From contig JAILWY010000024.1 of assembly GCA_022113835.1 (NCBI GenBank), positions 5,336,501-5,400,500 of the forward strand: DNA of 64,000 nt, given 5' to 3'. The notes beneath the pieces were generated by a model. That model made no database searches, was not told the DNA's origin, and saw nothing but the letters and a program-made list of their open reading frames with translations. Made by a program: the position numbers and the translations under genes. The stretch's first letter is position 1. Each line of letters begins with the position of its first letter. This document shows positions 34,860-49,226 of the stretch, piece by piece. The stretch comes from Atopsyche davidsoni. Lineage: Eukaryota > Arthropoda > Insecta > Trichoptera > Hydrobiosidae.

Positions 34860-37800
34860 TTCTAAATTGAAAATCCAGTCTCAGCACTGCGCTGAACTGC
34901 AATATAAGCACGTAACATGTAGGGGGATGAATATTTATACAATCCCAATAAGTGCCGTGACGTCCAACATGGCAGCCATTTGCATTTCCGAGGCTTTATT
35001 ATGTTCATCCCTTGCAGCGGAGGCTGTTGCATCCGCTTTCCTATCGATTTAAGGCTCTACGCGAACAATGAAAGAAGATTACATAGTAATTGCTCAATAA
35101 AAATAAAATCAAAATACTTGCTTAACCTCTTAGTCTACTGTGCTATCGATGTTCTGAACATTTTTACTATTTCATACAATTGTATTCAATATTTTTTTTA
35201 ATACATCACATCACGTAACTAACAAGTTATTTTCTGAGAAATGAATTTTATTATAAAATATTTTTAATATCGACCGTTTATATAAATTTTATATTTTATG
35301 AGATGTAATATTGTTTTGAGGAATTGAATTTCAAATTTTAGTGAAACTTTATTAGTATGCAAATTTATTCCAATGAAAAAGTGGATTCGTAATTTGTGTT
35401 ATTATTTAATTAATTTGAAAATTAGCTTTTACGGATATAAATTTTATAAAAGGATTTTAAAGTTGAACCATTTTTGCATATTATCAATTGGTTAAACTAC
35501 CGTTTTCAATTTTATTAATCAGCTAAAAATTTTAAATATAAGCAAAGTATTCAATGTGTTTTTTTTATTTTATTTATAAATCTTGTGTGTCTAGGTCTAT
35601 TTTCATGCAATTTAATATTCATACATTTCTATTATTTATAGCATTATGATCCACAAATATATAAAGGGATTAGTAGTAAACAACCCAGTAACAAGATTTT
35701 GATAATTCATGAAAGGAATTATTTCCCAGATTTGCGATAGAGTACCATTTATAATACTAAAATCTACTATAAGGGTTGTCATCTTCTTGAAATCAAATAA
35801 GGGAAGATCTTATTTATTATTTATTATACACGTCATTCGAAAGGTTTTTTTGATTAACATGAGTTGTATGAGTAAGAATTTGAATAGATATACGTAAATA
35901 TAAAACCAGCACCCGTTCTCGACTTTATTAAAATATAACAGATTATATTAATCAATTGCCTTTTTCAAGCAATTTAATTTTTTTTGACTTGCTGGAGGTT
36001 CACCAAATGTTATATTGTGTAATTTTTTTTTATGGAGTTTGAAATATGGCCTTTATAAAAGCATCAAAAATTAAAGAGTCTTGCTCAGAATTCGCAAATA
36101 ATAAAAACATCAGCTGATTTTTCAGGAGAAAAAATTATCAATGGAAAATTTATGTAAGTGACTGAGTACAAAAATTTCAATGTAAAGTTATTAGATATAT
36201 ATTTAATTTATTAAATTAAATTTAATTAACGTAACCCTGCCTGAATTGTATTGTCAGTTGAATAAATGAAGTATCTTCAGACTTAATATTCTGTGTTTGC
36301 GACCGCTCGTTTTGTGTAATTCTATCCAGATTTAATATGAGAGTTAAATCACCAGTTTTGTTATTTGATTACACAAATAGAGTATTTGCGAGATATAAGC
36401 TCGTATTAAGCAACAACCTGCAAGAAAAGCTTATATATATATTTTAAATTATATAATAAATAACAAAAAATGATTGTTTTTGCTGTTGTGTGTGATTTGG
36501 TAACCTGAAATTTCATTGTATAAAATTTAGACCTTGTTACGTGAAAACTGTTTTTTTATTATTTATATTATTACTGCGGTATTTTTTTCGACAACTTCAA
36601 TGAATAATCAAAGAAAAAAAGTCGGGAGTACAGCCGAATTATTAAGACTATTAAAAGCATAAAAATATATATATTTACATGAACACTTAAATATCTTTAT
36701 CTCAAACAAACATCAGAGGTTTCTATACCAAAATATAATATTCAATAAAAAAAAAAACACAAGTGGGTCATAACCCAAATCAAAAAAATTATTCTGGTTC
36801 CTAAACACAATTTAATTCAATACTATTCTATAACTGTTAATTCTATGAAATTTAGTGTATTATTAATCATAGCAGATACGTGTAAGTTCATAATCTCATA
36901 AAGGGTACATGCATTCATGTTTGTATCATAAACGCTTTGAGAACATCCCCTAAATTCCAAGCAAAGGCTCCGAATTCTCACGCTTTGTAGGCCACCCTGT
37001 GCCTGAAATTATTAACAGTATTATTCAAAATCCAACGAAAAATTTGTTGCTTTGAAAATTTATAAAAGCTTCTTAAATATTATCATCATAGAGAGTTTTT
37101 TTTAAATATTTTATAACAAACAAAAAACCATGAACATAAATATGAATGTTCAACGAAATAAAATTATATACGTTGTTCAAAGTGAGTTTTTTTTAATGAA
37201 AATTTGATTCTAGTAAAGAATTATTTTACTTACTTATTTCTTAAATGTAAAAATAAATTTGATTTGTTTTATAATTTGTACATATATACATAAAAGCATA
37301 TTGAAAATGTTAACAAAATGAAATTCAATTCAGTAGGTTAACTATTTAATATCAGTATTGATTCTATATGATTATAAATATTTTTTCGATCACCACGTGC
37401 GTCGGCCTTTCACAAATATTTTATTATTTATTATTCATGGCTTATTCATCAATCAAAATGAGGTTGTGCACAAAATAACAGCAAACTGAAATTACCCATC
37501 CATATCATGAAAATTAACGATCAATTAGATCGTCGGCGTTAATTACTTGAAAAAATTATAATTATTTAAATTTTGTGTTGGTCCACTATATAAATATATA
37601 TTCCAAGATCATCACACACTAACACAAATCACAGTGGGATTAATCTGATAAAACATAGTATTGTCTTTAGATATATTAATTTCAATCAATTCCAAGACCA
37701 TACCAGGCAACTTTGTATGAGCTTCTGTTCTCAAGTCAAAGCAAGCGAATTCCTATTCAAGCATATCAAACAAAGGATATAACAGCGAATGTAGTAATTT

Positions 37801-38170
37801 TCCAATATGGAGACGTGTTATTGAACAAGTGTGAGAATTAATATTTTACTTTGTAGAAGTTCGTGAAAGATTCTATTTATACTGCACAGAAATGCAAACA
37901 AGTTGTAGTATTAAAAAAAATAAAAATATGTTCATCAAGTACGAGTATAAATATTTGGGAGGTGTTTAATAAAGATGCGCTGAAATTTGCAACAAAAAAG
38001 ACATGAAGTATGTCTTTATTATTAGTATTTAAAAAAAACATATTTTTCAACTGAAAAACGCAGTTTTTATAGAAAAAATAAATTTTTCAGTTAAGTGTTA
38101 AATTCGTCGAATTTTTTTTGGAAAAAAGTTTACGTTATTATAACGTAAATAGCATTTTAAATTGTGGCTA
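34860..38170. other. AT-rich non-coding sequence with one small GC-richer patch
   Basis: A patch at 34870-35060 is GC-richer (includes AACATGGCAGCCATTTGC) but no gene is evident. A near-perfect palindrome of two 10-bp arms lies at 38129-38149 (TTTACGTTAT/ATAACGTAAA). Confidence 0.5.
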
Positions 38171-39560
38171 TACTTTTACGCAGGGCCCCGATAATTCGTA
38201 ATTCCCTCTTCGGAAACGAGCAAACTGCCTAAAGACGGAGGCCCAAATGTTAAGCAGGCAAATCGTGTTATCGCCTATGGAAATTGGGGTGAGAAACCAT
38301 TAAGGGTTGTCAACCAACCCTTCGCTACATTTGAAACTATGTTTTAACATAAAAAATATTAAATTTCATATAAAAATATTTTACTCACCTTGAAGATGTT
38401 AACTTAACGTATTGGCGTATAGTAGTATTTTTGAAAAACATATGATACACAAAGAGAGTATCGTTTACTGTAAAATATATTGTTTACACAGATATCCTGT
38501 AAGCTGTAATGCTTTGGATGTTTTGAATGTTTAATAAAGGCTCCGTTTTGAGGCACAGCCCTGAAGTGTGTTGCTTCCAGGCTCAGATTGATTGTGGAGA
38601 AGAAAGGAGATGACGTCACCACCTCCAAAACGATTACCTGATGACGGAAGAATTTCCACCATACACCCAAAATAATGAGCAATTTTTCACAACCCGAATG
38701 TTGTTTTAAAAGAAAATCAAATTTTCCTTAGCGTCTTTTTATAAAGAGTGAAATAAACAGTTTTCATATAAGCACTTCGATTTTGAGTCAAAGTAGCTAA
38801 AGTTTTTCACCCTTATCATTTAGATGCTGAATACGACTTTTTTTTTAATACAAATGTCTCTTTGGGATATTTGATAATTTATGTAAACGTAATAAATATT
38901 AAATTTATTATAAAAAGATAGCATTACGTTAATAGTTTACCTATTGAATTATTTATTTGAGATAAGATAGACACGTTAAAAATTTAGACAGCTTACACAC
39001 AACTAATCAAATAATAGCAATATATAAGTATGATGAATTTTTTGTTTGCTTATCTACAGTGGTTTTAATTTAATTTATTATGTTTTTTTTTTAGAACGAT
39101 TGTTAAATTATAGTTAATATTTTATTTGACTGAAAATATAATAAATTTTAAAATATTCTTGTAATCTAGTAATTACTCGACTTCTAATTACTTCAAGAAG
39201 TCTCTCATTTTTATTTTATAATATTAGGTAATATGTATGAATCGTGTATTAAATATAGTAAAATGCTGAATCATATTTTCTTTGCTCATTTTAATTCAAT
39301 GTATAAATACGATAAAGGTTCATTTATAGACATTGGTCTACCTTGAAGGACGTGCATCTGAAAACTTCCACAGGAGCAAAATAGTTTTCAGGATATCAGC
39401 GTAGGCTTCGTTTCTTTTTAACTTTAGCACCATTTTAAAAGTCAATTAGTCTGCCGGAAATTGCCTGGTAATGTAGTTTATTCTGAGCCATTTCCGGAGT
39501 CGCTGGAAGTTTCATTTACAAGTATTATACTGCAAGCGAGCAGGTCCGGGCACAGGAGAT
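38170..39560. other. AT-rich sequence with GC-richer patches
   Basis: Patches at 38180-38330, 38500-38660 (with a perfect TGACGTCA at 38611-38618) and 39340-39560 are GC-richer and could be conserved non-coding elements. No coding exon recognised. Confidence 0.35.
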
Positions 39561-41289
39561 GCAAAAAGCTTGCAAATGTTTACATATAATATAAATATAT
39601 TAATTTTACAAGGAATATATATCTTTGCATGAGTTTTGCAGTATGAAAATATTTATTATTTGGCGAAGGCATTTGAACACAATTGCATTAACAACGACTT
39701 GATTTTTGAATATCAACGAGTCGATGAAACATATTATGAAAAATCAGAAACAAATAGGCAGTCAGTAAATTGTATTTTGTGTTTGTATTAAATATTTAAA
39801 CTAATACGATTGTGAATAATGTTTTTGACTTAAAATAATCTGATAATACCATCGAAGCGCCAAAGCCAGCTTTTTGTTACTTAAAAAAAAATCATTAGTT
39901 CGTTTTTGTTTCTTGTAGCTTAAGGCTTAGTTACATATTCATGAAAAACCTTAGTTCATGCCTGGTCTGAAGCTTTTTACTTTATCCTGCTGTACTGAAA
40001 CCAGGTCAATCAGTTCTATACAAGTGCTTAATGCAAGGCTGTTGCAGAAAAACATATGGCTAATATAAATACGCCTTCGTATACACGAGCACTTCAAAAT
40101 AACTGCAGGCTTAACAATACTGTCTAACGAGGATTAAATATTGCTACAAAATAGGTATCAAGATCCTTGCAATGTATTTTATATATTTTTATGCAATCTG
40201 ATCACATTTTACACTGTAAAAAAAACTTTATTTCTTTTACACAGGTTTGACTCGTTTCGTGAATAGAAATATTTTTATTAAAAATTTCAAATAAAATATT
40301 AAAAAATTATTATTTGGCAAGTACTCTTAAATGAAAATAAAATAAAAAAAATATCAATCATGATTTTGGTATTCTCAAAAAACCTTATACTATACTCATA
40401 ATGGAAATTCCTTTTATATTAAATCTTTCCTTCTATACCACATAACCTTTATTTTAATATTATTCTTGTTCAACAAAATATTTACATGTAAATACACAAA
40501 TATTTTATTTATGCGAAATTCTTTGAATATAAGTCCTGTTTTAGTTTTTTCTTCATATAAAACTTTAGTTCTGTTTGAATACATACATAAAACGCGAGGA
40601 AACTACTATGGAATAAAACTTATGTTAATTATTTTTTCTTCATTATAAATATAATTATATTAATAAAAAAAAATATTTTTGCTGTATTTGTAAAGTTATA
40701 AAAATAGCATTAAAATTATCTAGTTAAATTGACCAAGCGGACTTGAAAACATTTTATAACACTGATATATTTTAATAGAGAATAAATATTTTTTGGCGAT
40801 ATAAAAATGAAAAGCTAGATAGTATAAAATAAATACTCACAAAGAAAAAATAATTAAAATTAAAATTTATGTATATAATAATGTTTCATATTTTTTTTTA
40901 GCTACATTTAACCCAATGCGGTCGAAGCAACTCTTCTCAGAATTTATTAAAACGTCAATTATTAAAAAAAATATTTATATCACGTGGCACGTAACATGTA
41001 AAGGTAATTGTAATCCCACTAAGGAGATTAAAAAGCACAAAAGCATTTTTCAGTATATGCGCATGAAAAATAATTTCTTCTCGGGCAATTTTCGTCAAGT
41101 TAAAACAAGAATGGCTTTCAAAATATTCAGTTGATTACTGAGCGTAAAATTGGACTGAAATCTCATTTTTGATGTTTTTTTTTTTGTGAAATGGCCTTTT
41201 CAAAGAGTAATTATTTTTAACATATACATATTTAACTAAATATTAAAATATACATACTTTTTGATTAAAAATATGGGGATGGGGATTCA

Positions 41290-41360
41290 CCTGTAAGGAT
41301 AGGGGTTTAACCAAGGATTTCTTCATAAAGAGCCTTCGGTCTAATCACTGAGCCAATATA
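41290..41360 (-). repeat. tRNA-derived SINE remnant
   Basis: On the minus strand, TTGGCTCAGTGATTAGACCG resembles an A box region and GGTTAAACCCC, about 45 nt later, a B box. The spacing is right for a tRNA-derived SINE head. No poly-A tail was found. Confidence 0.45.
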
Positions 41361-44300
41361 TGTGCAGATAATATAAAATTTATTTCAATATATTAATATA
41401 TATTTAAAATAACTAGATTACAAAAAGAAAATGGAATTTTTAGCCTTCAGATATGATACACCTCTGAAAAAATGTGTATAAGAAGAATGACGTCTATTTA
41501 TCAACATCAAATAAGACTTATATGTATCGATTTGTTTCCGCTAATAGACCAGTTGAAGGATATTGAAATCCTGGATGTGTTTGTTATTTAATAAATGGCA
41601 AGAGTGGGAGTAATAAATAAAAAGGCTTTATATTCAAATACCTAGAGTAAGTATAAACAGTCAAGTATTCGTAATAAAATCAAAATTAAATCAATATATT
41701 TGTAATAAAAATTAAATAGGTAAGAGATTTCAAAGCGTTTTTATAGTAAATAATATATTATTTATATTATTATTGGGTAAACAATTTACAGGGATAAATT
41801 CATCGAAGTTTTTCACAGTTAAAAACGTAAATGTTAACTACACTAATAATTATAACCATTACTTTAAAATTCACTGCTGTTATTTGAGTTGTTAAGCAAT
41901 TAGTTTAATGTTTCACTGCCAGTTATTATTTTGTAGAAGAAATATTGTGAAATATGACAAAATTTAAGAGAAGTAAATACAAATTTGTTTTTGAACATGA
42001 TTTTTCTGTGAATAGTACAAAACCATAAAAACTGTGTCCAAAGGACAATCAACTTTATTTTTATCATAATAATTTATCTAAGGTTGACAATTGAAAAAAT
42101 GTTTAAATTATCACTAAAAATTGATAACAATTCATATTTTAACTTTTAAATAGTATTGTAATATTATAATTAATCAACTATATATATATATAATAATGTG
42201 CACTTTTCATTTTATTAAATTTTCGCTCCGACATAATAAGTGTATATTTTTTAATATAAAATATTTGGATACGTTTCATGTACCTCAATATGACAATGAA
42301 ATCATATTTTTTTTAACTAAAAGCTTTCAGTTCAAAAAAATAAACCGTTAAATCCAACGAAATGCGTACATGTCTGGAAATTCAGTTTGTTCAACTATAC
42401 AGTGTTCTTGGCGCGTATACCCTTATCAACAGTGGAGATCAAACGTTGTGAAATTCGTTGGAGTGACATGTTGTGATGGTTATTATTTCAGCTATAACTA
42501 GTTTCCCATCAACTTTAACGATAAATATAAACGTTGAAACGTATTTCAGCATAGAGGGGGGCGGAAACAAAGTATTGCGTTCAGCTGTGACAGATATTCG
42601 ATTTCATGATCGAAGGGGTATTCGTTTATGTAAGGGTTGTGTGATTAAACGAATTAAGTGTATTTTTGTAAAAAAAATATACAGGTAAATGATTATTCTC
42701 ATTTGGATACGATGCTTTCGTACGTAAATGAGATTTCTGTATCCATTTTGACCACTGTGGCTTTTTTATATGCAAATTTAAAACTTATTAAATTTATACT
42801 CACATATAATCTTTGTAGGCGAAATTCTCAAAAATAATCACCTGGAAATTTTAATCAACACATAGTAATCAAAAATCATCGGCACACAAATAAGCAATCA
42901 AAAAATTTAAATATAGCGAAAGGCGTTATATTGAAGGAATATATTATTTTTATATATCTGGTTTCCTGCAGGAAGGGTTGTACAGTGAAACGTTAATTAG
43001 AAATTGGATATGTCAGGGAGAAAATTACTTGTTGAGTCGGGTAGTTAAGTAAAGGTGGTGTAATTATTCAACTACACCCCCAAGAAACTTTTTTGCATTT
43101 ACTTGTGATTGGTAAGAGCTTCTATGAAAGCTTACCTGAAAGTATGAACTTCATCAAATAACAAGTGTTTTTCAGAACGTTATCGTTTTTTGCGTTAAAA
43201 ACTGCCAAATTTTCGGCATAATATATTTTTATTGTGGCGTATAATTTTTTCAGGAAAGTTTTGAATGTCATTTATAAAAAAAATATGTAGTTTGGAGCAA
43301 AATTATTGAAGGGCCAATATAACAAGTTGATTATATCAGGAAAGCAAAACGATTGGGTGAGACAACTATTGTCCTGAAAAATGAAAATATCAACAATTGA
43401 ATACGTCCGTTATTTTCATATATCAAGGAAGTTTTTTTTGCGGGCATTGAAAATGGTTTTTCTCATCCCTTCGGGAAATACAACTCTGTGTGCAGCAAAA
43501 GTTTGTGGTTTATTTGGAGAGCGTCAAAAACTTGTGGTCGGTGTCATAGTTAGCTGAAAAATGTATATAGTATGATAAATTACAGTTAAAAGGTCAGACC
43601 ACAGCTTTTATGCAAATTGAAAAAAACATGAAATAAGCAAAAGTTATTAATAAAAAAAAATATTTTAAGAGTCAGTTTCTATTTTCGCGTTAGATGACAT
43701 TGCGGTTTTAATGAATTTCAGAGTAAATAGTATTTTTTTTTTCATAATTTCAGGGAAACTGGTTAAGAACAAACTTGGCCTCCGGAAGGTTGCGGTAAAC
43801 ATCATTAGTTTAAACCAACTAAGTATCTTATTTGAGACTTTTGATTACACTCTTTCCGTTGGTTACATTCGCTGAGCCTGTTTACGTTCCGGTCCGCAAA
43901 AACCTTAAACTGCCTTCTTTACGGACTAAAATGTTGCTTAAACACAAAATGATATATCAGCTCTCAGTTAAATAAAATATTTCATTATATTAAAGAATTT
44001 TTGGACAAGTTTTCTGTATCTGAGATGTAATCCTATAAATCGAGGTTTTCTATAGAATAATAAAAATTGTATATTCAAGATACATCGATGTATAAATACG
44101 AATATTTTTATGTACCCACTATTGGATTATCAGCATTTTATATAGAATAAAGCTTTGTTTTATTGTTTGAGATAAAAATATATAATTAATGACGTAAAAA
44201 CCAATGTGGTGTTTAATTGAACATTATTCACAAATATGACACCATTAAAGTGACTGTTTATGTGATGGCATGGCATGGCATTAAAATGTGCAATGACCCA

Positions 44301-45934
44301 TTAGTTATTGTCATCATACTAGAATAAACGCCATGTTCTAAGAAATTACCTAAATGTTAAGATACTCAAAAGTTATTATGCTATAAAAATTTTATGCAAC
44401 CTTCATGATTGAAGAATAGCAGAAAATTTCACAATTTTAATGTTGATTTTATTGGAACAAATAAAACACATTTATCGCAAAAACACAGAAGAACATTAAA
44501 AGTCAATAGTATTTTTTATAGTATCCAAATATTTCAACCATTATTTACATAGTGATGAATAAAAAGGCTGTTTTTAATTTATTTAATATTTGATACATAT
44601 ATTTGAAGGAAATCTAATTTTGCTTAACCTTAAGAAGCAAATAATTTTATGAATCCTGAAAAAAAACATTTTCAGTAAAAAATTTTGAAAGCATCTCATC
44701 TTCAGAAAGTGTTATTTGTTTATTTACCAATGAACGATCTGAATTGTTGCATAGTAAAAAATATATATATTATTACTGCAAAAGTTTATTAATATAAGCT
44801 GTGTTTATATTCTGTTACAAAATTACTGTCAAAACTAATCTGTGAGACAAACAACATCTGAGATGATTATAAATAAAGCGACAGAGCGAAACCTAACTTG
44901 ATAAATTAAATAAAGTTCAGTTCGTGGAAAACGCAAAATCCCAGTACTTAAAAGCAACTTTTCTTTTTCAGCGTTCCTCGCGCGACATTAATTAAATGTC
45001 AAAAAAAAAAACTCACATCAGTCTCGACTCTTTATTGCCACACATGCTCCCTAGGACTTACTCTGCCAAATTAATGGACTCTCTGCAGCTATCGAAGTTC
45101 ACAGCGACTTGTATCTTTGAATAAGACAAGTCTTATCTGTAGATAAAATAATGTAAATATTTTATACAGTAATATGTCAGTATAAACATAAAAATAAAGC
45201 TTTATTCATTGCGTTTTCGCTGAGAGCTCTTCTTTCTTTTTAATAAAAAAAAAATCATTTTAATTAAATATTCAAAAAAATTTAAAAATATGTTTTATCC
45301 CGATTGTTTAATTTTCAGTCGTGTCTTAATTAAATATTATTTTTGTATGAAAAAAAATTTTTTTTTTTACTTTTGAGTTGAGTCAAGGTTTTGTAGTATA
45401 TCCATTTTGCAGTGCAAAAAATACGATTGCTTATTATCTGCGATGTGTTTATTCATGAACAATCATTGATATCAAGTTGGTATTATATTAGTGTGGCAGG
45501 GTATGGTGGTACATTGTCCCACACGCCTGACTTGTGTTTTACTCTCGGCGAGTATGTGCCATTAGACCAAAATACATCACGTAGGTCATTTTTGCATCAA
45601 CACGTTTCTGGTACGTTACTTCATTACTGCATTTTTTACAAGCCGTTGCATTTTTAAAGCCTGATTTTCCATCCAGATGCACATAATAAAATCATTTAAT
45701 AAATCACTCAAAAAAATATATAAATCACATGAGATTAACCATCGCAAGGTACTTCTGAAAATCGATTGAATAGTTTTGATTATTTAATTTAACTAAAAAA
45801 AATATTTTATGGTACTTCGGATTTCGTTCGCGATTCGGATGACCTTGATAATTTTTTGAGAAATATATCAAGTAACTGATTTTTATCTTTACGTATTGCG
45901 GCAAAGCTTTTACCAAAATTTTTTCGCAAAAAAA

Positions 45935-45965
45935 AACGTTGACTACGTTGAACGTAGTCAACGTT
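45935..45965. repeat. Perfect 13-bp hairpin
   Basis: AACGTTGACTACG (45935-45947) and CGTAGTCAACGTT (45953-45965) are exact complements around a TTGAA loop. Confidence 0.85.
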
Positions 45966-48129
45966 ACACATAATTTCAAAAACGTAAAATTAAGATCAAA
46001 ACATGTTTCTTATTGATTAAAAGCCTTGTTTCCTTTGACATAATATTCAGAACCGAACAATGGAAATCTGCTGCCTTTGTTGTTTTGTCAAGAAGACCAA
46101 TATTTATATTCAATATAATAATGGTAAGATTGTTTGAGAGAAACCTTATTATACATTACAATCTCATTTAATTTTAGCATATGCATATTCCACGTCAAGT
46201 TTATGTTATAAACACTAATTTTAAAGATTTATTCCAACTTGTGCACCACCAATAAACATCTTCAGGCAGATGGAGGCTTCGTAATCAATTATAAATACAA
46301 TGCCTAACATGTTTTTTTAAACATTTTTTAATCTAAAATATTACAATGGATTTCGCCCAAGTACTTTCAATTAAAATTATTGAATAAATAAATACTAATT
46401 TAATACTATTTTTTGTATTTAAATTGCAAAATTTGACTCGGTAATGGCTTGTTAACTATAAATCGCTGGTAATACAAAAATAAAATTGTTTGGAGGTGTT
46501 TAATAAATATTTAACGGATTCATCTTGTACCCACGCAGAATTTTTGAGTCAGCAATATATACTTGAGTATATAGATTTTGTGAATTATTTATTTAGAATA
46601 GGTTTATCGGCATCACACCTACACAAAGCTTTTTAAATTATCATATACTTACAGAGTACCGATAGCCGAAAACACTTAAACGATATATGGTTTTGGGTTT
46701 AAATATCGTCTCTACAATATTTTCAACCAAAAAATGAGTACTATGCAAAAACTGTTTACCTTAAAACCAATTATTTTTTTAACGATAACTCATTTGTAGT
46801 ACGAGTTTTTGAACAAAAAATGTATTACTCGAATTCAATATTATTTTCTTCTCACTCCGAAGCTTAAAGCCTCACTTTAAATTTTGATCCCAAAAGCTCT
46901 CGCCTAATATTATAGAAGCTGTTCGAAGCACAATATTATTGTAACAAATTAAACAGGCCGTTTGTTTTACTAATGCTAAGCAAATATCGAAGGAGGTACT
47001 TAAAATCCGTATAGCGTAATATAATTTCACGTGAACACCATAGATACATAATTGACAAGCACCATAGAAGCCTTCACTATACCATCGAGAAGTAGTTTCA
47101 AAGCTTTTATTGCTGAAAAAATTAGGGTACATCATGAAAAATCTACTTACAAATGCCACCCTGAAAATAAAACATTATTTTTATATTAACCCAAATGAAT
47201 AATATATATTATTTTTATACTGAAAATAAGTTGCAAGATAATTTTGTAAGATTAACTGAAGAAGCTTTACAATTTATTAATTAATCTAAAAAAATACTAC
47301 ATCACAAATTTAATATGAAGTGTTTGCAGTTATAATATGTTTAAGCTAATCGATTTATACAAATACATAATATATATTTTAAATACGTAACTAATATAAT
47401 ATCAATGACAAATGGCTGAACTAGCAAGATAAATCGAATATTAAATTAATGAATCTTGTATTGTTACAAATTTAATCATCATTGAACCGATAGAGATAAG
47501 TTTTCCAAGACAGGAATCAAACCAAAGAACTTTCATTCATTACTACATAATACGATGAAGTCCTCTATTTTTACTTTGCTTAACCATCAATATCAATTTC
47601 TGGACTTCTAATGACTCTCCTATATTTGTTTCAAAGTACTATCATATTTTTCATTACGGTATTAGCAGATTCAATCACTGAAATTTTAAACATGTAATCA
47701 TCGGCCGTGACTTTTAATAATGTGTGAGGTTAAAATATTTTCGTAACTAGTAGCTAGGAACGAAAGTTAACTTCATCATGTCCCAATATTCATGTATGAA
47801 TGCCCGAGTAATCAAAGCGCAGGTGAACGGATTATATTTTTTTAATAGGTCGTTATATATTAAATATTATTTTTTTCACTGTTAAAACGAAGTTGCATGC
47901 TTTTTAATTCTGGTTACGCTTAAGAGAGTGTTTCAGTATATTAAATGTATTTTAAGACAATTTTAATTATGGCTGTAAGCCTTCTTCGTGCGCTGCAGTA
48001 CAAATGACAATTTTGTGTTGTATACATAGATGAAGCCATAAAAAATACCAAAAATAAAGAGACTTTTTGGCTTGCAAGTTGTCCTGCTGCGTGTGTAGCC
48101 AGCTTAAGAATTGATGAATATATAGGGAT

Positions 48130-48310
48130 GTGTTCTGGGAGTACTTTATAGAGCTGAAGGGGTTATTTCTACTTTTTGATACTGCAGAAGGAATATGGGA
48201 TACATGCCTGAGTTGTGGGGTAGCAGGAAAACACAGAACTTTACTTAGAATATAAATATATGATGACCCACTACAGTATTCAGTGAAATGATTACCAACT
48301 TTCTATATGA
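48130..48310. repeat. Decayed SINE-like copy related to 49925-50190
   Basis: It shares short blocks, in order, with the downstream copy: TACTGCAGAAGGA-T-T, GCCTGAGT, GGGTAGCAGG..ACACAG and TTCAGTGAAATG. Overall identity is low, so this is an old copy. Family unknown. Confidence 0.4.
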
Positions 48311-49066
48311 AAAAAAATATATCCTACAAGTCTAATTTTGATATCGGGGGCCACGTGTAGGTGGTACCGGCTTTGTCGGGCGATTACGTATCAAATCATA
48401 CACAATCTTATCTTCGATTCACCAATCCCATGTAATATCGTACAAGTTGCTAATATTCCTGATTAATTCGGCTGTATGTGTGGGACTCGGCAGGATCGAT
48501 GACCCGAGCCAAAACACTTGTCACTGGATGGCTGTGACGTCATCTCCGAGTAGGGGATGAGGTAGCTGCCAGGGGGGTTGCCACTCACTCAACCCTTATA
48601 TGAATACACCGCAGTTATTTCCTGCTGCCCCACAGCATTATTGTATTATGCAATCCTCTCTTTACAAAGCTCTGGTACTTTGATCTGATATTTCTTATGC
48701 AGAGACAATAGCAGGAGCTTTCACCTCGACAAGGTACTTCCGACACAAATTCCTCCATAATCATTCCAACTGATTATCCAGATCGTAAATACGTCACACC
48801 AGCATTGCTTAAAGCATCACTAAATATTACTAAGTATTTAATTATAAATAATATCAAGTCATTTAAAATTATGAATAACAGATAAACGTATCAAGTTTTA
48901 AGCAATCTATAAAATACTATTGTTACATATTACATTTAGAAATAAAGTCTTTAGCAATCTATTTGGTGTGTTTAACAATTATAAAATTTGATGATGTCAT
49001 CTATATTCACTTGTTATCAAAAATAAATTATTTATATTTGAACCATAAGTAAACAAATATAAAATA

Positions 49067-49226
49067 TATTACTAATGTGATTAGGCACATTAGTTCATAT
49101 ATAGAAAATGATTGAAAGAAAATCTCAGAAAAATATCATCGTGATTTGTGTGGGATTTGAACCCACATCCCCTGGTTTAAATCACCTTCTAAATATGAAC
49201 TAATGTGCCTAATCATATTAGTAATA
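49067..49226. mobile_element. MITE with 33-bp terminal inverted repeats and a tRNA-like core
   Basis: Arms at 49068-49100 and 49193-49225 pair at 32 of 33 positions (TAATGTGATTAGGCACATTA within the left arm), with looser pairing further in. Between them, the minus strand reads GATGTGGGTTCAAATCCCAC, an excellent tRNA T-arm. The element is about 160 bp and AT-flanked; a target duplication cannot be defined because the flanks are low complexity. It is either a SINE captured by a MITE or a chimaera. Confidence 0.7.

Larger units (their letters stand above)
39560..49060. other. AT-rich non-coding sequence
   Basis: No recognised gene. Contains a SINE remnant at 41290-41360, a hairpin at 45935-45965 and a perfect CRE at 48535-48542. 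Open frames of 70-95 codons (for example minus-strand 47159-46872 and plus-strand 45412-45657) match nothing I know and are within chance expectation. Confidence 0.5.

Noticed and set aside
46872..47160. 95-codon minus-strand frame opening right after a TTTTCAG
   Set aside because: Length is within chance expectation for this many frames, the sequence is unfamiliar, and TTTCAG is over-common in this window.
49149..49186. A possible tRNA gene (excellent T-arm on the minus strand)
   Set aside because: No matching acceptor, D or anticodon stems could be folded; the T-arm is inside MITE arms, so it is a tRNA-derived fragment.
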